Assembly (NCBI GenBank): GCA_936432065.2
Contig: OW386294.2
Span: forward strand, 50,248,945-50,312,944
Origin: Rutpela maculata
Taxonomy: Eukaryota; Arthropoda; Insecta; Coleoptera; Cerambycidae
Direction: 5' to 3'
Length of the DNA: 64,000 nt
Positions 11,201 to 21,001 of the stretch are shown here, in pieces (positions within the stretch are counted from its first letter, which is position 1; each line of letters opens with the position of its first letter). The notes beneath the pieces were generated by a model. That model was not told the DNA's origin, made no database searches, and worked only from the letters and a program-made list of their open reading frames with translations. The position numbers and the translations under genes are program-made.

Positions 11201-13194
11201 TGCGCGTTGACTAGGACGGTCTCCCTGACGTCGCCTCGCGCATTTGGGCCTGCTTGTTGTTGTGTCTTTCGCCTCTGTGCTGTTGATTTCCCGTATTGGG
11301 GGCATCCCTTCGCGTCGGCCCTGTGGCCACCTATATTACAGATGGGGCAGTACTCCGGCTCTCTGCAACCCTTAGCCTGGTGGCCCTCTTTTCCACATCT
11401 CAGGCAGTGTTTTGACCTATCCGGGCCCTCGCAGCCGTGTTTGGTGTGCCCGAAAGACCAACACTTGTAGCACATCCTGGCCGTCGTGCTCCTTCTCGTT
11501 GCATCCCTGACTCTGCATCTGAGCCAGCCAATTTTTAGGCTTTTCCTGTTGAGTAATTCCTCCGCTTCCTTCATCGGTAACCTGACCATGGCGGCCTGAG
11601 TTTCCCCGAAAGTTTCTGACATTCTTTCGACTACTACGTCCTTGTCCGTGATTTGCATCTCGTGGGCGATGGCCTGCCGTATTTCCTCCGAGGAGATGGT
11701 GGCGTCCAGATCTCTGATGGCCACGACCTTCCCTTTCCCTTTCTCTCGGGTTGTAATCCCGCCGATCTTGTCCAAGGCTTCCTTTAGGGGGGCGGCGGCG
11801 GCCTCTTGTCCTCCGGCAACTTCAATCAGCATCTCCCCATTTTTTGTCTTTCTTAAAGCTGTGACGTCTATACCAAGAGCATTTACGTCGACCTTTTTGA
11901 CTTTCTCGAGCAGATCTCTATATTGTACGCCAGTTTGACTGAGGAAAAGGACCTCATTGTCCTTGTTTCTCCCGTTTCTGCCTCTTTTTCTACCATTGTT
12001 AGGGCTCTCTCCAGACTCGTTTTGAGCGCCTCCTGGGTCTCCGCCTTTTTTCTTTGGAGGAGAGTAGGCGGCAACTGTGATGTCCGTGTCCGACATGACG
12101 TACTCCAGCATTTTTTTACCCTACTCCAGTTTATTTCTGTGCGGGGAACCGCCACCCTTCTGCGCTGATTTTCTATCATCCAGGTTTTCAGTTTCGACAT
12201 ATTGTCGAAAGTGTCTTCCTCCGATTCGCACATCCCGATTTTGTATAGAAATCGTACGGTGGGCTCGCATCTCTTGGAGGCCGTCGTTAGGCTCGTCTCG
12301 TACTTCAGGTGCGTGAAAGCTTCATCTTTCCTGACGGGTTTTCATCGGATACGGTTAGCTCGGGGAATACCATCCTAAACTGTTTCCCAATTCCCCTATC
12401 TAGATCTTCTCTGCCTTGTATGCAGATGGCCAGGTCTTTTTCGCCGGGCTCCCACAATGGGTTTCCTCCCGTACCTTCTCGAATACCTGGGGTGGCCACG
12501 CTTGTGCCGCCAGCTCTTTGTATTCACCAAAGTCTTTGCCGCTGTTAATGGCTGTTCTTAACATTTCAGCCTGCTCCTGGTTTCTTCTGGCCTGGGCTGT
12601 TTCTGTTTGCGTGGACTGGTCACGGGTTTCCCGTCGACTCGCCTGAAGTGCCATATTTGTCGTCTCGGTCTCCATCTGACCTAGAATTTGTGGATTTTGC
12701 TTCCCCTTCCTCGTGCTTATTTGCTCTTTGGTGGCTTGTTCCAATCTGTTGGCAAGGTAATAAAGTTCTTCCGTTGCCTTTTTAATCTCTACTTTTGTAT
12801 TAGTATTCGCCCTTACTAAGGTGCGCAGGCTTATTGCTTTAGTTGTAACTTTTTTTATAAACTTGGCTAGTTCGCCCGCCATTTCAGCGCTCATATCTGG
12901 TTCGTCTACCTAATCTTGGAATATCCGTTCCTCCCTTCTCCTCTTTAGCCCTCTTTCAGCCAGTGTATCGTCAGTTGTAGCTTTTCCTATATCCACCTCA
13001 ACTTTCCACATTTCCGGTATCGAGTTGGACCTTCCTCTAGGCGGTGTCCTGGGGAGACTCTCTCGCCTCTTAAACGGGTCATTCGTATCGCCTTTACCGG
13101 TATATGCACTGGATGTCCCGGCCTGATCTTCAGCCATTGATACCTCTGGTTTGTCCTTTATTTTATCCCTTTTTTTATTTTGATCTTTCTCCAT
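11191..13194 (-). pseudogene. R1-type LINE ORF1 (gag-like, three zinc knuckles)
   Basis: Fragments in several frames give one protein. They are a basic and Ser/Thr-rich N-terminus (13194-12910), a coiled-coil-prone alpha-helical region rich in Q, E and R (12894-12400), a middle segment (12499-11883), and a long C-terminal frame (12111-11191). The last has an RRM-like stretch and three CX2CX4HX4-5C knuckles (CYKCWSFGHTKHGC, CLRCGKEGHQAKGC, CPICNIGGHRADAKGC). Such proteins bind the element RNA. At least four frame changes separate the pieces. Higher G+C than the surroundings marks the element's own base composition. Confidence 0.87.
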
Positions 13195-13697
13195 TCTAGT
13201 CCCACGAGTAGGGTCGATATTCGGTCGACCCCCCGGGTGACGCCCATCCCGGAGGCAAGGCTACATACTGCGGAGGACGCCCGGTATCCGCAGGTTTTTA
13301 CGACTTCGCTGTCGTTTTTTTTATAGAGGTTTTCTCCTCGCGGGCTGGCCGATTAAGGCAAGCCCCCCGGTCGCGGTTCCCACACAACATTCCCCTGCGG
13401 TGCACTTTTTTCTTTTCCACAGAGGTTGAAGTGTGGACCATGATTACGGTATTAAGCGAGTGAGTGGCACGGCTCACTCGTGGCTCGGATTACCCCCGGG
13501 TGCGCCAGTTCCCGTAACCACACCACACGTGGTGAGGGTCCTGGGGTTGAGCTGTCCTTGGTTTTCACCGCTCACCTTCGACCTTACCGGCATGGGTGAC
13601 CCTACTGGGAGCCTATAGCTCCCGCCGGAATTGCTCTCAGGATCCTCGCAGATACTTAAGCTTCTCCACCATCGACAAGGTCTCACAGCTCCTCACA
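13195..13697 (-). other. R1-type LINE 5' UTR
   Basis: GC-rich non-coding sequence directly upstream of ORF1. Read on the minus strand it starts near TGTGAGGAGCTGTGAGACC, with a CCTGAGAGC...GGCGGGAGC...GGGTCACCCATGCCGG-like stretch resembling 5' regions of R1-type insect LINEs. The junction with capsid coding sequence is at about 13697. Confidence 0.65.
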
Positions 13698-14130
13698 CAT
13701 GACTGGTGGGATCCAAAATGTCTTAGTTAGTGTCTGAGAGCCCCCATCCGTACGTCAGAAGGCAGTGCGATTGCGTTTTACATGCAGACACCACCGTTTT
13801 CAACGTGGTGGTTATACCGGGCTTCCGCACTGCTGATACCTGCTCCCCGCCCATATCATAACGGACTTCGTCAAAAAGAAATGCTAGTGCATTATTAGAG
13901 AGATAACACTTTTTGTAACATTGCTGGGGGTAAATTTTCCCTCGATATATAAGTAGCTGTCAGAAATGTCTAATATGAGATCTTGAAACTGTACAGGAAT
14001 ACATACTTCTTCGGAATTTTTATATGAAGGCGAGCCATAGGCTTTATAGGTGTGTGTGTGTAAGCTGACGAGTGAGTTATCAAACACTGGCTCGCTCTAA
14101 TTTTTCACTTGTGGTCGTAGCGATAGACAT
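13698..14130 (-). pseudogene. Polinton 2 major capsid protein, N-terminal fragment
   Basis: ATG at 14128-14130 follows the stop of the preceding small gene by one base, as in Polinton 1. The reading passes frameshifts near 14085 and 13890. It then aligns with the Polinton 1 capsid protein: an acidic VCIPVQFQDLILD stretch, YLYIEGKF, then an N-N-A...LF.E.RY block and a G-I-T-T-T-L-K block. This is the first jelly-roll of the double jelly-roll major capsid protein. The rest lies beyond the R1-type LINE and is outside the window. Confidence 0.82.
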
Positions 14131-14131
14131 C

Positions 14132-14323
14132 TTAATAATTATATTCGTGTGTTTTTAAACCAAGTGATTGGAGAAAAATGTAATCTTGAGGCGTCAATCT
14201 GTCCTCTGCGACTTTTACAGGTGGAATGGTTCGTTCGTCACGCGTCGTGCCACTTGTAACCCCCTCGCCTAATTGACGTATAGGCCATGGGCGGCGTCGC
14301 TGTAGGTTATAACGGAAACCCAT
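14132..14323 (-). CDS. Polinton 2 small basic protein
   Basis: A 63-residue frame with an ATG start. It has a basic N-terminal half (RYNLQRRRPW) and a conserved end (LTPQDYIFLQSLGLKT) that corresponds to LVTPENKLFLKSFGFE in the Polinton 1 protein at 27215-27382. It sits between penton and major capsid in both elements. Its function is unknown; a virion-associated role is suggested only by position. The frame is intact. Confidence 0.75.
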   Translation of the reverse strand: MGFRYNLQRRRPWPIRQLGEGVTSGTTRDERTIPPVKVAEDRLTPQDYIFLQSLGLKTHEYNY

Positions 14324-14348
14324 TGGTATGCAGTCAAGGATGCTAGAT

Positions 14349-15075
14349 TCATTTTTTTAACTCTAGCTTCACAATAATTTTCTCTCCTTGAAAATTTATC
14401 AGGTCACCGTTATCATCCAAGACTCGCAGAGTAATGTTTTCGATAAACTGCTACCCCACAAGTCTGACAGGCATATAAATAATGTTTTGGGGCTCCTTCG
14501 ACAGCTTGTACCCTGGCTCGACATCAATGTCAAACTCGAACAGCGTATGTGCCCTCTCGCCATTTAAATAGGTACCATATATTATATTACAATCCACACG
14601 TATAATTCTGACTCATAATATCGAAAGGGTGTGTAGATTGATGGTACTTATCAGGCTGTAAGCGCCCTGCTTCAAATCCTAGAAGCTTGCCTATAGAGTT
14701 CTCCTGAGTAAAGTCAATCTCATATTTTGAACGAATTTCACACTTTAATGTGTTATTATTCGCCCGCAGCGAGAATAGCTCCTCATCTTCACTGTCTCGT
14801 AGATCGCCTCCGCTCCTATCAGATTTTAACATGTGTAGTATTGCTTTATGAACTTCATCAATTTCGTATGCGCCTGGAGGTAAATAGTGGCATATAGGCT
14901 CTGCTTTACTGGTGTCTTTATAGGTGAACTGGTTATTTTTCTCGTAAATGTTGAATATGGAGTTATAGGAATAGAAACCTAATAAACCCAATCCATAGTT
15001 AGTGCTCCAGCTCGATCGGCGAATAGAAATCAGCGCTCAGCACGCTCGAATAGCTCGATATAGTGAACGTGTGTG
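14349..15075 (-). pseudogene. Polinton 2 penton (minor capsid) protein, broken
   Basis: The segment at 14991-14587 contains the family hallmark SIGKLLGFE and a PGAYEIDEVHKAIL block. A second segment at 14580-14349 gives the C-terminal sheet (DIDVEPGYKL, IIYMPVR, LRVLDDNGDLINFQ). An N-terminal piece in another frame reaches about 15075. Stops and frameshifts lie near 15010, 14585 and 14445. By synteny with Polinton 1 it is the single jelly-roll protein that forms capsid vertices. Confidence 0.8.
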
Positions 15076-15115
15076 ACATGTTTGACTGGCAGCGCGTGCA
15101 GTATGTATTATGTTT

Positions 15116-15541
15116 TTATTGACGGCTGCAGCAGTTAAGCGGGTTCAGTCTTCTTTTTTCGGCGGGGATTGGTAATGAAACCCCTGCCTCGTTACTGGAC
15201 ATAACATTCACATCACTAATTTTACAATAACAGCAAAATATTTTTTTAGAGGGCGGGCCGTCATTAACGTCCGTATTTGATCTATCGCCGTTATCAGACC
15301 AATGTTCTGTGCAGTATTGATACTTTAACACATCGATATCGTTCTGCAGGTGTTCCGGCAGTTTAGCCCACACCAGAGCAATTTCATCTGGTGCACAGGC
15401 AATCATAACTTCCTTCGGCATAAACGCCAGCTGGGCACGGCTCATTTTCGTGAGACTGCGTAGACGTGAATATGCGATGAGGGCCTGCCCCATTCTTTTA
15501 ATGCTCTCGCGGTCCATTTCGGGCGTTATATTCAAACTCAT
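15116..15541 (-). CDS. Polinton 2 Cys-containing conserved protein
   Basis: The intact 141-residue frame has its ATG at 15539-15541. The central part (APDEIALVWAKLPEHLQND...C..H...DGPP....CCYCK) aligns with gene d of Polinton 1 (50836-51165): W-x-KLP, then C-x-x-H, then DGPP, then C-x2-C-K. The N-terminus differs: here it is helical, while gene d has a CxxC segment. I do not recognise a named family. It lies between protease and penton here but near the right end in Polinton 1. Confidence 0.7.
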   Translation of the reverse strand: MSLNITPEMDRESIKRMGQALIAYSRLRSLTKMSRAQLAFMPKEVMIACAPDEIALVWAKLPEHLQNDIDVLKYQYCTEHWSDNGDRSNTDVNDGPPSKKIFCCYCKISDVNVMSSNEAGVSLPIPAEKRRLNPLNCCSRQ

Positions 15542-15544
15542 GTC

Positions 15545-15925
15545 TTATTTTTGCTCTCTCTCTCTCTCTCTCTCTCTCTGATAGAAACTTTAAACACAGA
15601 TGCCCACACCAGGCTGTGTCAAAGTTCTGTTGACGATCATAATTATATAATATTTTTACGCCCTTCGACACCCCGTTAAAGTATCGTATTAGCTCTTTAG
15701 GTGGTGATAAATCGCCAAAGCTGTCATAGTAATTAACCAGAGAACTGCGTTTTTTATATGCTACCCAGTGTGCCCCCTTACCATGCACGCTGTCTAGGTT
15801 GATAATGGCCTATTCGTTATGATACGGACCTTCTACCGGCATGGTATCCCTCATGAATACACCTCGAAAATAAGGTATCTTCAGTACGTTAAACGCATAA
15901 TGGTTAAGATCCACATCTGAGAGAG
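15545..15925 (-). pseudogene. Polinton 2 adenain-like cysteine protease
   Basis: The frame shows the catalytic His in KGAHWVAY, the acidic residue in YYDSFG and the nucleophile Cys in AWCGHLCLKFL. An upstream piece ending FRGVFMRDTMP is separated by an in-frame TAG, where the intact family has a Cys-Gly. The 3' end runs into a (CT)n/(GA)n microsatellite at 15555-15580 that encodes an RERERE tail. This enzyme family cleaves capsid precursors. Confidence 0.82.
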
Positions 15926-15929
15926 CTCA

Positions 15930-16297
15930 GCGGGGCAGGGCGATATTTAGTTTTTTGAATGAGGATACGGTTTAAGGTAGAGACCCAAGCCGTTACGATG
16001 AGGCCTCAGGTGTATTCCATCACCGCTCTTACCTAGTACAATCGCCTCCATAGCTTGATTATGACGCTGTGCCTCCGACAGCTGCTGTCTACCACTCTTC
16101 ACCTCGTTGACAGCCTTTGCCAACCCGGCGGCACCTCCGGCTAGGGCCCCCAGTGCAGACAGGCCTGCGAAGATTGGCATTAATGGTAAAATGCCGCCTA
16201 CCTTCGGTATAGGTATTATACGCGGCGCTCGAATTTTCTGCCTTCCTCCTGCAGATTTCACTGATTTTCTTGCAGCCTGTAATGCGATGTCGATAGC
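15930..16297 (-). pseudogene. Polinton 2 pVI/PLA2-like protein, C-terminal half
   Basis: Conserved PRIIPIPKVGG is followed by a glycine/alanine-rich membrane-active helix (PIFAGLSALGALAGGAAGLAKAV), a charged coil and the terminal GLYLKPYPHSKN. It matches the C-terminal half of the Polinton 1 protein at 25290-26204. The N-terminal PLA2-like half is at 57878-58260, on the other side of Polinton 1. The gene is split exactly at the GATAGC duplication. Confidence 0.85.
16292..16297 (+). repeat. Target-site duplication of Polinton 1, left copy
   Basis: GATAGC lies immediately before AGTAGTTG. The same six bases follow the right terminal repeat at 57872-57877. Six-base duplications and 5'-AG termini are typical of Polintons. 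Confidence 0.92.
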
Positions 16298-16360
16298 AGT
16301 AGTTGTCTAATGGGAAAGCTGCTGGAGCTGGAGCAGTCGGAGCTGGAGTTGGCCATTTGT
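16298..16360 (+). repeat. Polinton 1 left terminal inverted repeat
   Basis: These 63 bp are the exact reverse complement of 57809-57871. The repeat is rich in GGAGCTGGAG-like units. The full TIR may have been longer, because the right copy is cut by a Copia LTR at about 57810. Confidence 0.92.
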
Positions 16361-16389
16361 GGCCAACCAATTAAAACCTATGTATACGT

Positions 16390-16640
16390 ATATGCAGGTG
16401 CTAATTAATTAAAGCATGACGACAGATGGTAAAACCGTTGACGAGTCATACTAGACAGGTGGACAGATATGCAGGCGCTAATTAATTCAATATTATTATT
16501 ATTCAATATGATTATTAAAGCATGACGACAGATGGTAAAACCGTTGACGAGTCATACTAGACAGATGGACAGATATGCAGGTGCTAATTAATTCAATATG
16601 GTTATTAAAACGTGACGACAGCTGACACTGGTGAAAGGTC
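16390..16640 (+). repeat. Subterminal repeats of Polinton 1
   Basis: The block GCATGACGACAGATGG...GACGAGTCATACTAGACAG...ATATGCAGG.GCTAATTAATT occurs at about 16412, 16519 and (diverged) 16609, with spacings of about 107 and 90 bp. Inverted, related sequence lies upstream of the DNA polymerase gene at about 32705-32830. It may be a regulatory or replication element; the role is not known. Confidence 0.75.
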
Positions 16641-17666
16641 AATGAACTGTCTGGGAACTAATTAAAACTACTGTTCTCATGATAACATCTGGCGAACAGC
16701 TGGCATAGTTATATGATGACTGGAATCGAACCCACATGCAAAGCATTGAACATTTATTTAATATTCCTAATGCTTAATTGAAAAAATTATATTCAACATC
16801 AATATTTCCATCGCCCTGTATATAACAAAAGTTTAACACAACTTATTTTTAGAATATTTTTAACCCCCTGTATACAACTATTTAAATTAAAACGAATGAG
16901 AATACTGAAATAAATGTGGCTCGAATAACCAGAGACGAGTATAATTTACCCAAAGCATAAATTACTTCTTGACCATTGTTTAAAAATAAAATGCATACAG
17001 GCACTAGCTTATTGCGAATTGCGAATTTAATTAGGAATGACTGGCTAGTTGGTATGATACCAGTACCATTGAAACTTATACACACACACAATTTAATTAG
17101 GTTATCAGTACATCTCGACGGCTGAATTATTTTTATCAGACTGGCGAAAAACTTTACTCGTTTTTAGAATAGACAGACAATGCGGGTTATTACATATTAT
17201 AGCAACAGCATCTCGACGGTTGAAATATTTTTATTATTCATCATACATGTTTATGCTTTCCAGTTACTAAACGACCAAATACATAATAAACATTTATCAT
17301 TAAGCGAGTTAACGAATTTACTGGACTTTTGTTAAAACGGGGGTATAATATCAGTTGTTCAGTCTTTGATAGAACTCACAAAAATTATTTGCGTTAATAT
17401 ACGAGGTACATAGTTTTTGACTTCTCGCTTCGCTAAAAAATGTCTCGAAACCAGGACTTTCAGAACTTGAGCTATTTCAACTTGTACAAATATTAATGAA
17501 AAAAAATCTTATAGACTATTAATAAAAACAATATATTTGGTTACTAATATTTATTAAGATTTACATATATACAACTTTTATAATTTACTATTTTTAAATA
17601 GAAATATTTTACATTTTCATCTCAGATACAGGGTGTTAACAGTAAAATATCAATATTTACAAAAAC
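16641..17666. other. Polinton 1 left non-coding region
   Basis: AT-rich sequence without a supported gene. It holds a short direct repeat (CATCTCGACGG.TGAA.TATTTTTAT at about 17111 and 17210). An isolated tRNA box-B-like string lies on the minus strand at about 16721-16732. Confidence 0.5.
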
Positions 17667-17743
17667 TTAAATGGTATTACAGAAAATACAAAAACGTGTT
17701 AGACAGTACGTAAAAAGTGGGAAATTGTAGACGCGGCACAATA

Positions 17744-20462
17744 GATTAGATTAGATTGAAGGGAGGAGCTGGCCGCTTAGCCTTGGCCACCGCGACCCGT
17801 TTGGATATATTGTGGCGCTCCTAATCTAATTCATTTAGAGTTCCTCATCCAGCTTTGTCTTTTGTACCAGACTCCATAGCCTTGATAGGGGCTCCTTAGT
17901 ATAGCTAGCCGCTCTTGGTTTTTCCTCACCAAGTATTTGGAATCTCAGTCTGGCTAGGCCTTCACAATGGCACAGCACATGTACTGAGGTTTCCTCTTCC
18001 TCTTGACAGAATCTGCATGTTGCATCATCTGCCAGACCCATTAGACTCATATGCCTATTGAGTCTACAATGTCCAGTTAGAAGACCCACTATTATCCTAA
18101 TGGCTTTTCTACTTTGGCCTAGTAGATCTTCCGTGAATTTGGCCGACCGTTCTTTAATGAACTCTTTGGCCTGTCTCTGTCGCGGGAAACTCTTCCACCA
18201 TTCTAGAGATTTGTCCTGTACCCATTTATTAATGGATTCTCGTTTGCATGGCTTAGCCACGCCACAAAAAGAGTTCGGGGCCTACCAGGGCATTAGATGC
18301 GCCTTCCCGAGCCAGCTCATCAGCCTTTTCATTTCCCCTGTGTCCCTCATGTCCTGGTACCCATGCCATGGTCACTTTGTTCTGACTTCCTAGGTCCATA
18401 AGGGCGTTAATACAATCCCATACTAGTCTTGAGTCGACCTGCATGGAATCGATTGCCTTTAGCGCCGCTTGGCTGTCGGAAAAAATGGCAATTGACTGGT
18501 TGACAGTTCCTTGCCTCATTATTTCCCTTGCACACCACTGTATAGCGGCCACCTCTGCCTGAAATACTGTGGCATGTATTCCTAGACTTATCGGGATTTC
18601 CGTTTTCGACCTTATCCCGTAAATCCCAGCTCCTGCTCCATGTTCTGTCTTGGAGCCGTCCGTGTACCAGACTATTTGTGCTGATATCGGAGGGCCATTC
18701 TTCCAGTCCCCTCTGTCTGGTATCTTGATTTGAAAGTTTTTATAGAAGTTATACTTTGGGACCATGCTGTCCGTGGGCATTCCCAGAATGGGGTCTGCCT
18801 TCAGCTCTGAGTATAACTTTTGGTGCTCTGTACCGTGTTGCTGCCTTATGGGCGTTGTGCCTTGCATTAGCCTGTGCAACACCGAACGAGCTTCCCCCTG
18901 GATGAAAATGTGTAGTGGTGGCAAATCTAGAAGGACCTCCAAAGCCGCCGTGGGAGCAGATTTTATGGCCCCTGTGGCGCACAGGCAAGCAAGCCTTTGT
19001 GCGCCACTTAATAGCCTTACTGCTCCCGGCTGCAATGTCTTGGTCCACCATACCACCCATCCATAGGTTATCATGGGTCTAACGACCCTAGTATATAACC
19101 ATAGGGACATCTTGGGGTTTAATCCCCAGTTTTTTCCACACATCTGCCTGCACCTTCCCAGGGCAATCGTTGCTTTTTGTGTGACTTTTTGGATGTGGGT
19201 ATTCCATGTCAGTTTTTGGTCAAAAATGACTCCTAGGTATTTAGCCTCACTGGCAAATGGAATTTCCACTCCATTGAGCCTTAGGGGTTTTAGACCTCCC
19301 AAGGATCTTTTTCGTGTGAAAGTGACCACTGTGGTTTTGTGAGGATTTATGGATAGTCCTTCCTCACTACACCACCTGTCAACAATGTTTGTGGCTCTTT
19401 GCGAACGCTCTGATATGGTGTTCGCAAATCGCCCCTTGACTACTATTGCTAGGTCGTCAGCGTATCCTAGGCAATAAAAGCCTTCTGCGGAAACTTTCCG
19501 GAGGAGTTCGTCAACGAGGGTTGCCCACAGTAGTGGAGATAGTACTCCTCCTTGAGGGCAGCCTGTACTCACCTTCGCCTCAATGGTAGCCTCGCCCAGA
19601 TTGGATACTATTACCCTCTTATCTAGGCTGGCCTTAATCCACTGGCAAAGTACTGTTGGGACTCCTCTATTTGACAACGAGTTCGTTAATGATTGCGTTG
19701 TCGCGTTGTTGAACGCTCCTTCTATATCAAGAAATGTTGCCACTGCTATTTCTTTGTCATCCAATGACTTTGACAGTAGCCTGTTCAAATCATCCAGCGC
19801 GAGGTCTGTTGACTTTCCCGGCTGGTATGCATATTGACGTTCACTAAGGGGGTATTCCCTTAGTACCTCGTCTCTAATGTACCTGTCCAGTAGTCTTTCC
19901 AACGTTTTAAGTAGGAAAGAGGACAGGCTTATGGGTCTGTATGACTTGGGCGTTTGGTCTGATATCCTGCCTACTTTTGGTAGGTAGGTGACCTTCACCT
20001 TCCGCCACATGTGTGGTATGTATTTCCAGGCCAGGCAGGCTCTGAATATTTTGCACAGATGTGGTACTATTATATCCTGCCCTTTTTGGAGCAGAATCGG
20101 GTAAATTCCATCCATACCAGGAGATTTGTATGGTTGGAACTTGTTAATTGACCATCTGATTTTGTTGGGTTTCGCTACCTCGTTGGCTAGCCTCCAATCT
20201 TCAGGTCTGGGCCGTTCAGGCCTTTGATCTGGGAATTGCACGGCCTCCGATCCCTTCACTACCAGTGAGCCCGGAAAGTGTGCCTCCATGAGCAGTTCAA
20301 TACTTTCCGTCAGTGTTTCCGTGTAGGTTCCGTCCTCCTTTTTAAGGAGGCCTACTTCATTTGCAGTGCAACCATCCTTGGCCAAGACCCTGTGGATTCT
20401 AGAGGCTGCAGGGCCATCATCGACCTCTTCACAGAACCTCCTCCATGAGCCTCCTCCATGAA
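17744..20462 (-). mobile_element. I-group LINE with RNase H, 5'-truncated
   Basis: The insert is flanked by the 13-bp direct repeat ACGCGGCACAATA (17731-17743 and 20463-20475), the target duplication. Its minus-strand 3' end carries a short AATCT-type repeat (about 17744-17758). It encodes a reverse transcriptase, RNase H and a C-terminal Cys/His region. The 5' part, including ORF1 and the endonuclease, is missing, as is common for LINE copies. Confidence 0.92.
17835..20462 (-). pseudogene. LINE ORF2: reverse transcriptase, RNase H, C-terminal Cys/His region
   Basis: The main frame (20462-18253) has RT blocks KSPGMDGI, SYRPISLSSFLLKTLERL, FLDIEGAFNNA, GCPQGGVLSPLLW and the catalytic GYADDLAI. 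RNase H follows, with its acidic residues in WYTDGSK, QAEVAA, FSDSQAA and GNEKADELA. A frameshift at about 18253 separates a tail (18260-17835) with a C-x2-C...H-x4-C motif (CRFCQEEE...HVLCHC). RNase H in a non-LTR element points to the R1/LOA/I supergroup. The ATG upstream of 20462 belongs to flanking Polinton sequence, not to the LINE. Confidence 0.9.
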
Positions 20463-20746
20463 ACGCGGCACAATAAGGCTCTGTTTCCCAATTCCACGGC
20501 ATAGTCTGTTATGTGTTGAGATATCTGAGAACTTTCGATGTTTGTGTTGTAGTCCGCAACCACATCAAAAAAACCACTCATACACAATGTTTTTGCTTCA
20601 TCTTCAACTAAAGCAATGCTGAAATAATTTTGAATTAGACATACGTATTCATATGTCTGCACAAACTGTAAACTATTAACTTCATGCTTCTTCTCTATTA
20701 TGGATTCACTGTCTAGTTCTAGTTCTTCAGAAAGAGTATCAATCAT

Positions 20747-21001
20747 ATTTTTCTTCTTACTCAGAGCAAAATTGCGTATGCTTTATATACCGTTTAAAGA
20801 TATAATAAACTTAGGTGAGGGATGCTCTCCATAGCAACAGATGTTGATGGGGAAACAACTCCAAACAAGTCTAGACATGTTTAAACTTGTAAAATATGGT
20901 AAGATGAACTATTTCAGGGCATGACCACCAGATGGCAACTAGTGGTGGGGGTTATGGGATATATAACCAGTGATATGATTTAGACACATTAGTTCTCTAA
21001 A
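20747..21001. promoter_or_regulatory. Divergent promoter of genes a and b, with p53-like sites
   Basis: Two abutting decamers, AAACAAGTCT (20863-20872) and AGACATGTTT (20873-20882), both fit RRRCWWGYYY exactly with no spacer. A third, AAACTTGTAA (20883-20892), has the core but an imperfect end. TATATAA lies at 20960-20966, 36 bp before the gene b ATG. A minus-strand TATA lies near 20782-20789 for gene a. The layout is that of a two-way promoter with a central enhancer. Confidence 0.7.

Larger units (their letters stand above)
6399..13697 (-). mobile_element. R1-clade LINE, interrupted and degraded
   Basis: On the minus strand the order is 5' UTR (13697-13195), ORF1 gag-like protein with three CCHC knuckles (13194-11191), then ORF2 endonuclease (about 11200-10583), linker (10499-10111) and reverse transcriptase (6834-6399). 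The reverse transcriptase is separated from the linker by a plus-strand CR1-group LINE at 6835-10110 and cut on its left by the Gypsy 3' LTR. The 5' end abuts a Polinton major capsid fragment at about 13697, so this LINE was inserted into that gene. Its 3' end is left of the window. Several frameshifts and an internal deletion in the endonuclease make it inactive. Confidence 0.88.
13698..16297 (-). mobile_element. Polinton 2, left part (capsid module)
   Basis: Minus-strand genes in the order pVI/PLA2-like C-terminus, protease, Cys protein, penton, small basic protein and major capsid N-terminus match the capsid module of Polinton 1 in this window. The piece stops on the right at the GATAGC target duplication of Polinton 1 (16292-16297). 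It continues after Polinton 1 at 57872, where the missing PLA2-like half and the divergent ATPase lie. On the left it is cut by the R1-type LINE. Confidence 0.88.
17667..20746 (-). pseudogene. Polinton 1 gene a, unknown, split by a LINE
   Basis: The start ATG is at 20744-20746, with a TATA-like TATATAAA about 40 bp upstream on the minus strand. The first part (20746-20463) is acidic at its N-terminus and holds CLIQNYFSIALVEDEAKTLC. The frame continues on the other side of the LINE, at 17743-17667, to a TAA stop, once the 13-bp duplication is counted once. The original protein would be about 115 residues. I do not recognise the family. It is divergently transcribed from gene b, and the shared spacer has p53-like sites. 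Confidence 0.65.

Noticed and set aside
11207..12646. Plus-strand frames of 76-98 codons opposite the R1-type ORF1.
   Set aside because: Shadow frames of a GC-rich coding strand; the minus strand has zinc knuckles and the plus strand has no motif.
16715..16740. Minus-strand box-B-like GGGTTCGATTCC, possible tRNA gene.
   Set aside because: No matching box A at the right distance and no acceptor stem.
18058..19837. Plus-strand frames within the RNase-H LINE.
   Set aside because: Antisense of a well-supported reverse transcriptase and RNase H.
20463..20502. ATG at 20502 as start of the LINE protein.
   Set aside because: The 13-bp duplication shows that the LINE ends at 20462; these codons are reversed Polinton gene a sequence.
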